Below are positions 6,451 to 10,221 of a stretch of 10,221 nucleotides of DNA, in pieces; positions within the stretch are counted from its first letter, which is position 1, and each line of letters starts with the position of its first letter. A program made the position numbers and the translations under genes. The DNA is from Pseudomonadota bacterium (GTDB lineage: Bacteria > Pseudomonadota > Alphaproteobacteria > Rhizobiales > Hyphomicrobiaceae). A model generated the notes under the pieces. The model was not told the DNA's origin and did no database searches. It saw nothing but the letters and a program-made list of their open reading frames with translations. The stretch spans positions 1-10,221 of the forward strand of contig JAEZAW010000140.1 in the NCBI GenBank assembly GCA_023430315.1, written 5' to 3'.

Positions 6451-6641
6451 GAGCTAGCGCTTTTCGTGTCGACGTGCGTACGCGTTCGGACACAAGAGGC
6501 GCGTGCTTATCCGCAGGGTGCTCTGCAGCAATCATCACTTGCGCGGGTTCATCGCAAGAGTGAAGATCAAGTGTGCGACGCTGGCGTCCACCGTTTTCCT
6601 CACCCACTTCCATCCCGCTGACAGTCGAAGAGGTTCGCGAC

Positions 6642-6965
6642 ATGGCTTTCTATGAGCTCAGGCAATACACGGTCCGCCCCGGCAAGATGGAGGCCTGGCT
6701 GAAGTTCATGGAGGAGCAGATCATTCCCTTCCAGGTGGCCCAAGGCATGGTGATCACCGGAAGCTATCGCGGCGAGACCGACGAGAGCGTCTACGTCTGG
6801 ACGCGCAGGTTCGAGAGCGAAGCGGAGCGCGAGCGGTTGTACAAGGCGGTGTACGAAACCGACCACTGGAAGAACGTCATCGCGCCGCAGGTCACGGACC
6901 TGATCGACCGCTCCAAGATCCACGTCCAGCGCATCGTGCCGAGTCGCTTGTCTCCGGCGCAGTAA
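6642..6965 (+). CDS. NIPSNAP family protein
   Basis: This 107-aa protein has the size of the short single-domain bacterial NIPSNAP proteins, which adopt a ferredoxin-like alpha/beta barrel and usually dimerise. The start MAFYELRQYTVRPGKMEAWL is the classic family opening. It is followed by FMEEQIIPFQVAQGM, GSYRGETDESVYVWTRRFES (strand and conserved Trp region) and the YKAVYETDHWKN segment. The ATG at 6642 was chosen because AGAGG lies 8 nt upstream and the domain begins exactly there; an in-frame ATG at 6573 would add 23 unrelated residues. The biochemical role of the family is largely undefined. Its stop is 9 nt from the stop of hyuA on the other strand, so the transcripts converge. Association with catabolism here is inferred from position. 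Confidence 0.9.
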   Translation: MAFYELRQYTVRPGKMEAWLKFMEEQIIPFQVAQGMVITGSYRGETDESVYVWTRRFESEAERERLYKAVYETDHWKNVIAPQVTDLIDRSKIHVQRIVPSRLSPAQ

Positions 6966-6974
6966 GCCGCTCGA

Positions 6975-9011
6975 TTACTCGGGCAACTCGCCGATCATGG
7001 CGCCGCTTTCGTGCACGCGAACCGTCCAGCCCGGCGGGACGATCGACGTTCCGCCGGCTTCCTCGATGATCGCGGGGCCTGAGAACACGTATCCGACCGG
7101 CAGATCCGCGCGATCATAGATGACCGTATCCGTCCAGCCACCGAACCAGACCTTGCGACGGCGCGGCGTCGGCACGGTTTGCGCATCGGGCGCGAAATTC
7201 AGCGCTGGCTTGTCGACTTCACCGATCGAGACCAGGCGGATGTTCACGATCTCCGCCTCGTTCGTGCGGTCTGCGTAGCCGAATGTCTCCTCGTGCACGG
7301 CGTCGAAGGCCTGACGGAGCGCGATGAAATCCGGATCTGACGGATGCCATGCCACAGGCAACGTGAAGGACTGTCCCGCATAGCGCATGTCGAGCGCGAA
7401 CTCGTGGCGATGGCGCGCGACGGCAATGCCGTCCGCCGAGAGTTGCGCCTCCCCCTCACGCCGCAAAGTTTCGGCTTCAGCGCGGAGATCATCGAGCGCG
7501 ATGGACGAGAGACGTCCGCCCCAGGCTTTGACGAAATCGCGCCGGGCATCGGCCACCATCTGGCCGAGCGCCGAGAGATGGCCTGGATAGCGCGGTACGA
7601 TCACGCGCGCCATGCCCAGTTCCTCAGCGACGAGAAAGCCGTGCATCGGGCCTGCACCACCGAACGCGACGAGAGCGAAGTCGCGAGGGTCGAAGCCGCG
7701 GTGGACGGAGACTTCGCGCACGGCGCCGGCCATCTTCGCGACCGCTACGGCAATCGCAGCATTGGCGAGCGCGCTCACGTCATCTGTCCCTGCGGCCTCC
7801 GCTAGCGTGCCGAATACGGTGCGGGCAGCCGCGAGGTCGAGTTGCAGGCCGCCCGCCAGCGCGCGATCTGGCGAAAGACGACCGAGCAACAGGTTAGCGT
7901 CTGAGATTGTCGGCTCGGTGCCGCCGCGGCCGTAGCACGCGGGGCCGGGCAGCGCGCCCGCACTGCGAGGACCGATCTGCAATGTCTGATCCGCGCCAAT
8001 CCAGACAATCGAGCCGCCTCCCGCGCCGATGGTGTGAATGTCGAGCTGAGGATAGCGCAGCGGATAGGCGTCGATCTGATTGTCGTGCGACATGCGCGGC
8101 ATGAGATTCTTGACGAGCGCCACGTCGGTGCTCGTACCGCCCATGTCGAACGTGATGACGTCGCGAATGGCGGCCTGCTCGGAGACGCGGATCGCACCGC
8201 CGACGCCGCCGACAGGTCCCGACAGGAACGTCGCGACGCACTGCTCGGCGGCGACATCGAGCGTCATCGCGCCGCCATTCGAGCCCATGATGTTGACGGG
8301 CGCGCGGATGCCACGCTCGGAGAGCACCCCGGCGAGCGTGCGCAGATACTTCCTAACGACCGGCGCCAGATAGGCATTCAGCACAGCCGTCGACGTGCGC
8401 TCGAACTCACCGCGTTCGGGAATGAGACGCGCCGATTGCGTGATCGGAACGCCAGGGAGACTCGCGCTAAGTGCTGCCACGACCGCACGCTCGTTGGTGG
8501 CATTGACGTAGCTGTTGAGGAAGGCGACCGCGATGGCTTCAATACCTTGCGCGCGAAGCTGTTCGGCGAGTTCCTCGATGTGTACTGGCGAGGCAGCGGC
8601 GAGAATGCTGCCGTCAGCCGCCGTGCGCTCGTCGATCTTGAAGCGGCGATCGCGTGGCACGAGCGGCGGTTCGCGCTGCCACGTGGTGTCGAAGATGCCG
8701 CCGGTCAGTCGCCGACCCTTGCCGATCTCGATGACATCACGAAAGCCCTTGGTCGTGACGAGAGCCGTGCGCGCGCCCTTGCGTTCGAGCAGCGCGTTGG
8801 TCGCGATCGTGGTGCCGTGAACGAAGGCGCGGATGGCTTCGAATGGGATCTCGAGCTCGGCGAGTGCGCCGAGAACGCCCTGCCACTGCGCGCCCGGCAG
8901 CGACGGCACCTTAGCCGAGAGAAGCTTGTCAGTGGCGGTGTCGAAGGCGAGCAGATCGGTGAACGTGCCGCCGACGTCGATCCCGATGATGTAGCGCGGG
9001 GTCGTCGTCAC
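6975..9011 (-). CDS. hyuA: Hydantoinase/5-oxoprolinase family protein, subunit A (HyuA)
   Basis: This 678-aa protein is the ATP-binding subunit of the HyuA/HyuB superfamily, which includes N-methylhydantoinase, 5-oxoprolinase and acetone/acetophenone carboxylases. Motifs are IGIDVGGTFTD (9-19, phosphate loop of the actin-like fold), VHGTTIATNALLERKG (64-79), GSNGGAM (243-249), SGPVGGVGGA (264-273), FDMGGTSTDVAL (288-299), GAGGGS (329-334) and FGGAGPMH (450-457). Length matches the family (about 680-700). The start is GTG at 9011, supported by GAGG 8 nt upstream and by VTTTPRYIIGIDVGGTFTD matching the family N-terminus; an ATG at 9125 would lie far inside hyuB. The GTG overlaps the hyuB TGA (GTGA), indicating translational coupling. 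The exact substrate cannot be told from sequence. Confidence 0.95.
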   Translation of the reverse strand: MTTTPRYIIGIDVGGTFTDLLAFDTATDKLLSAKVPSLPGAQWQGVLGALAELEIPFEAIRAFVHGTTIATNALLERKGARTALVTTKGFRDVIEIGKGRRLTGGIFDTTWQREPPLVPRDRRFKIDERTAADGSILAAASPVHIEELAEQLRAQGIEAIAVAFLNSYVNATNERAVVAALSASLPGVPITQSARLIPERGEFERTSTAVLNAYLAPVVRKYLRTLAGVLSERGIRAPVNIMGSNGGAMTLDVAAEQCVATFLSGPVGGVGGAIRVSEQAAIRDVITFDMGGTSTDVALVKNLMPRMSHDNQIDAYPLRYPQLDIHTIGAGGGSIVWIGADQTLQIGPRSAGALPGPACYGRGGTEPTISDANLLLGRLSPDRALAGGLQLDLAAARTVFGTLAEAAGTDDVSALANAAIAVAVAKMAGAVREVSVHRGFDPRDFALVAFGGAGPMHGFLVAEELGMARVIVPRYPGHLSALGQMVADARRDFVKAWGGRLSSIALDDLRAEAETLRREGEAQLSADGIAVARHRHEFALDMRYAGQSFTLPVAWHPSDPDFIALRQAFDAVHEETFGYADRTNEAEIVNIRLVSIGEVDKPALNFAPDAQTVPTPRRRKVWFGGWTDTVIYDRADLPVGYVFSGPAIIEEAGGTSIVPPGWTVRVHESGAMIGELPE

Positions 9012-10221
9012 GTCACAGACCTCGCGGCGCGAACTTCGACCGTGTCGCCTGCCTTCACACCCAGAACGGCGCAACCAGTCGGACCAAGCGATACCTTCTC
9101 GCCGCCCTCGACAATACGAACCCACCCGCGTAGCGCCGATCCGCTCGTGGCCGTGGAAAGCTCCATGAGGTCTCCATCGGAAAGCCCGAGGCGATCGGCA
9201 ATCGCTCGCGGAACATCCATGCGTCGGCGCGCGCCGTCATAGGTGTCAGCATCGGCGGGATTGATCGCGAGTTCAAGGCGTGCACCGCGTAAGCGCGCGC
9301 GGGCCTCGGAAGTCGCTGACGCGTCAATCTCTCCACTCGAAGTGAAGGCCACGCCGTAACGCGCCAGCGCATCCTCGACGCTCAGGTAGCCGAGACGGAC
9401 ATCGTGAGCGACGCGTGCGGGATCGCGATCGAGCGGATCGCCATAACCTCCACCGCCCGCTGACTCGATGCGCACGATGTCATCCTTTTTCAGCTTGAAG
9501 CCGCCGACTTTACCCGCGATCGGCGATGGCGCGATCACCTCGCCGTCGCGCAGAACGACGAAGCTGTTGAGCGCGCCGCTGTGCCCACCCGCGACGCCGA
9601 ACGGCGGAATGATCGCGTGATCGGCGAGCACGGAGAGGCTGGCTTCGTCAGCGAGTATGCGGATATCGCGACGCATGCCGCAGCCGCCGCGGAACATGCC
9701 ATCACCACACGAGCCTTCGCGGATACCATAGTGCTCGACGCGCACCGGGCACTGCATCTCGACAATCTCGGCAGCCTGCACCGTGTTGAAGTCGCCCTCG
9801 GGAAAGGCGCGCACGACGTGGTTGCCGTCGTTGCTCCTCGTCGCACCCGTGCCGCCCGCCGGATACTCGTAGAGCAGGAAGAGACCGGCCTTGCTGCCGT
9901 CACTGCTCGGGCGCGGGCCGGACATATAGACGTGATTGGCGCCGCCCTTGAGATCGCCGATCAGCCGTTCGGGCAGGGCTTGGCCGAGAGCCGAGACCAT
10001 CAGCGCCACCATGATCGCGCGGCACTCGACCATGCCGCCGCACGGCGCGGGCAGCGTCGCGTTGAGAAAACTGCCCGGCGGATTGATCACCTGCAGCGGA
10101 TTGAACGATCCGTGGTTCACCGGCGTCTGCGGATCGAGATAGGACTTCACCACGCTCGCGACGGCATTGAGCGCCATGGCTGGACCGACATTTGTCGGCC
10201 CGCCCGTCTGCGGGCTGCTGC
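9008..10221 (-). CDS. hyuB: Hydantoinase/5-oxoprolinase family protein, subunit B (HyuB), 5' end outside window
   Basis: About 404 C-terminal residues are present; the frame stays open through the right edge, and SPQTGGPTNVGPAMALNAVA near the edge fits the middle of a HyuB protein, so the gene starts outside. Family segments are YLDPQTPVNHGSFNPL, VECRAIM, FPEGDFNTVQAAEIVE, PVRVEHYGIREGSCGDGMFR, PPFGVAGGHSGALNS and SAGGGGYGDPLDRDP, the last being a strong family signature. HyuB partners HyuA to form the active amidohydrolase or carboxylase. After the usual end of the family (ALARYGVAF) there is an extra tail of about 110 residues whose last 75 look beta-rich (AIADRLGLSDGDLMEL, GCAVLGVKAGDTVEV). 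It is the first of the two genes in the operon, and its stop overlaps the hyuA start. Confidence 0.94.
   Translation of the reverse strand, partial: SSPQTGGPTNVGPAMALNAVASVVKSYLDPQTPVNHGSFNPLQVINPPGSFLNATLPAPCGGMVECRAIMVALMVSALGQALPERLIGDLKGGANHVYMSGPRPSSDGSKAGLFLLYEYPAGGTGATRSNDGNHVVRAFPEGDFNTVQAAEIVEMQCPVRVEHYGIREGSCGDGMFRGGCGMRRDIRILADEASLSVLADHAIIPPFGVAGGHSGALNSFVVLRDGEVIAPSPIAGKVGGFKLKKDDIVRIESAGGGGYGDPLDRDPARVAHDVRLGYLSVEDALARYGVAFTSSGEIDASATSEARARLRGARLELAINPADADTYDGARRRMDVPRAIADRLGLSDGDLMELSTATSGSALRGWVRIVEGGEKVSLGPTGCAVLGVKAGDTVEVRAARSVT

Noticed and set aside
6538..6558. CTTGCG/CGCAAG inverted repeat between the 105-aa gene and the NIPSNAP gene
   Set aside because: A 6-bp stem with a 9-nt loop and no T-run is expected by chance in DNA of this composition.
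8034..9242. Plus-strand 402-codon frame opposite hyuA
   Set aside because: It is a shadow of the high-GC hyuA gene: low-complexity Arg/Asp/Ala composition, no recognisable domain, and hyuA has all its motifs on the other strand.

Overview
The window looks like the chromosome of a GC-rich alphaproteobacterium, most likely a Hyphomicrobiales member of the Bradyrhizobium/Rhodopseudomonas type. This is inferred from base composition, codon use, the tctCBA and hydantoinase content and the style of the proteins; no rRNA or other marker gene is present to confirm it.

Layout, left to right. (1) Positions 1-2139, minus strand: the N-terminal 713 codons of one very long open frame that runs off the left edge. 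It joins a VOC/glyoxalase-like domain to one membrane-spanning helix, a long charged coiled-coil region and seven near-identical 34-residue TolA-like Ala/Glu/Lys/Arg/Gln repeats. This is the most unusual object in the window. (2) Positions 2140-2579: a non-coding gap with an AT-rich 14-bp palindrome and a possible 27-codon upstream ORF with a very good ribosome binding site. (3) Positions 2580-5732, minus strand: a complete tripartite tricarboxylate transporter operon, tctC-tctB-tctA. It is interrupted between tctC and tctB by a pair of large palindromic elements facing each other. (4) Positions 5751-6132: intergenic. (5) Positions 6133-6965, plus strand: a 105-aa protein of unknown function and a 107-aa NIPSNAP-family protein. 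(6) Positions 6975-10221, minus strand: hyuB (5' end outside the window) and hyuA, encoding the two subunits of a hydantoinase/5-oxoprolinase-type ATP-dependent amidohydrolase or carboxylase, translationally coupled through a GTGA overlap.

How the genes may work together. TctC (periplasmic receptor) with TctA/TctB (membrane permease) would import an organic acid or related small molecule. HyuA/HyuB would act on a cyclic amide, oxoproline-like compound or ketone, and NIPSNAP proteins often sit in catabolic neighbourhoods. A scavenging and degradation locus is therefore plausible, but the substrate cannot be read from sequence. The VOC-coiled-coil gene is separated from it by a gap and is probably an independent unit.

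The region most worth following up is the VOC-membrane-coiled-coil protein. Its VOC domain lacks the usual terminal metal ligands of glyoxalase I, so it may be a ligand-binding sensor tethered to a periplasmic rod rather than an enzyme. The second is the double palindrome between tctC and tctB.
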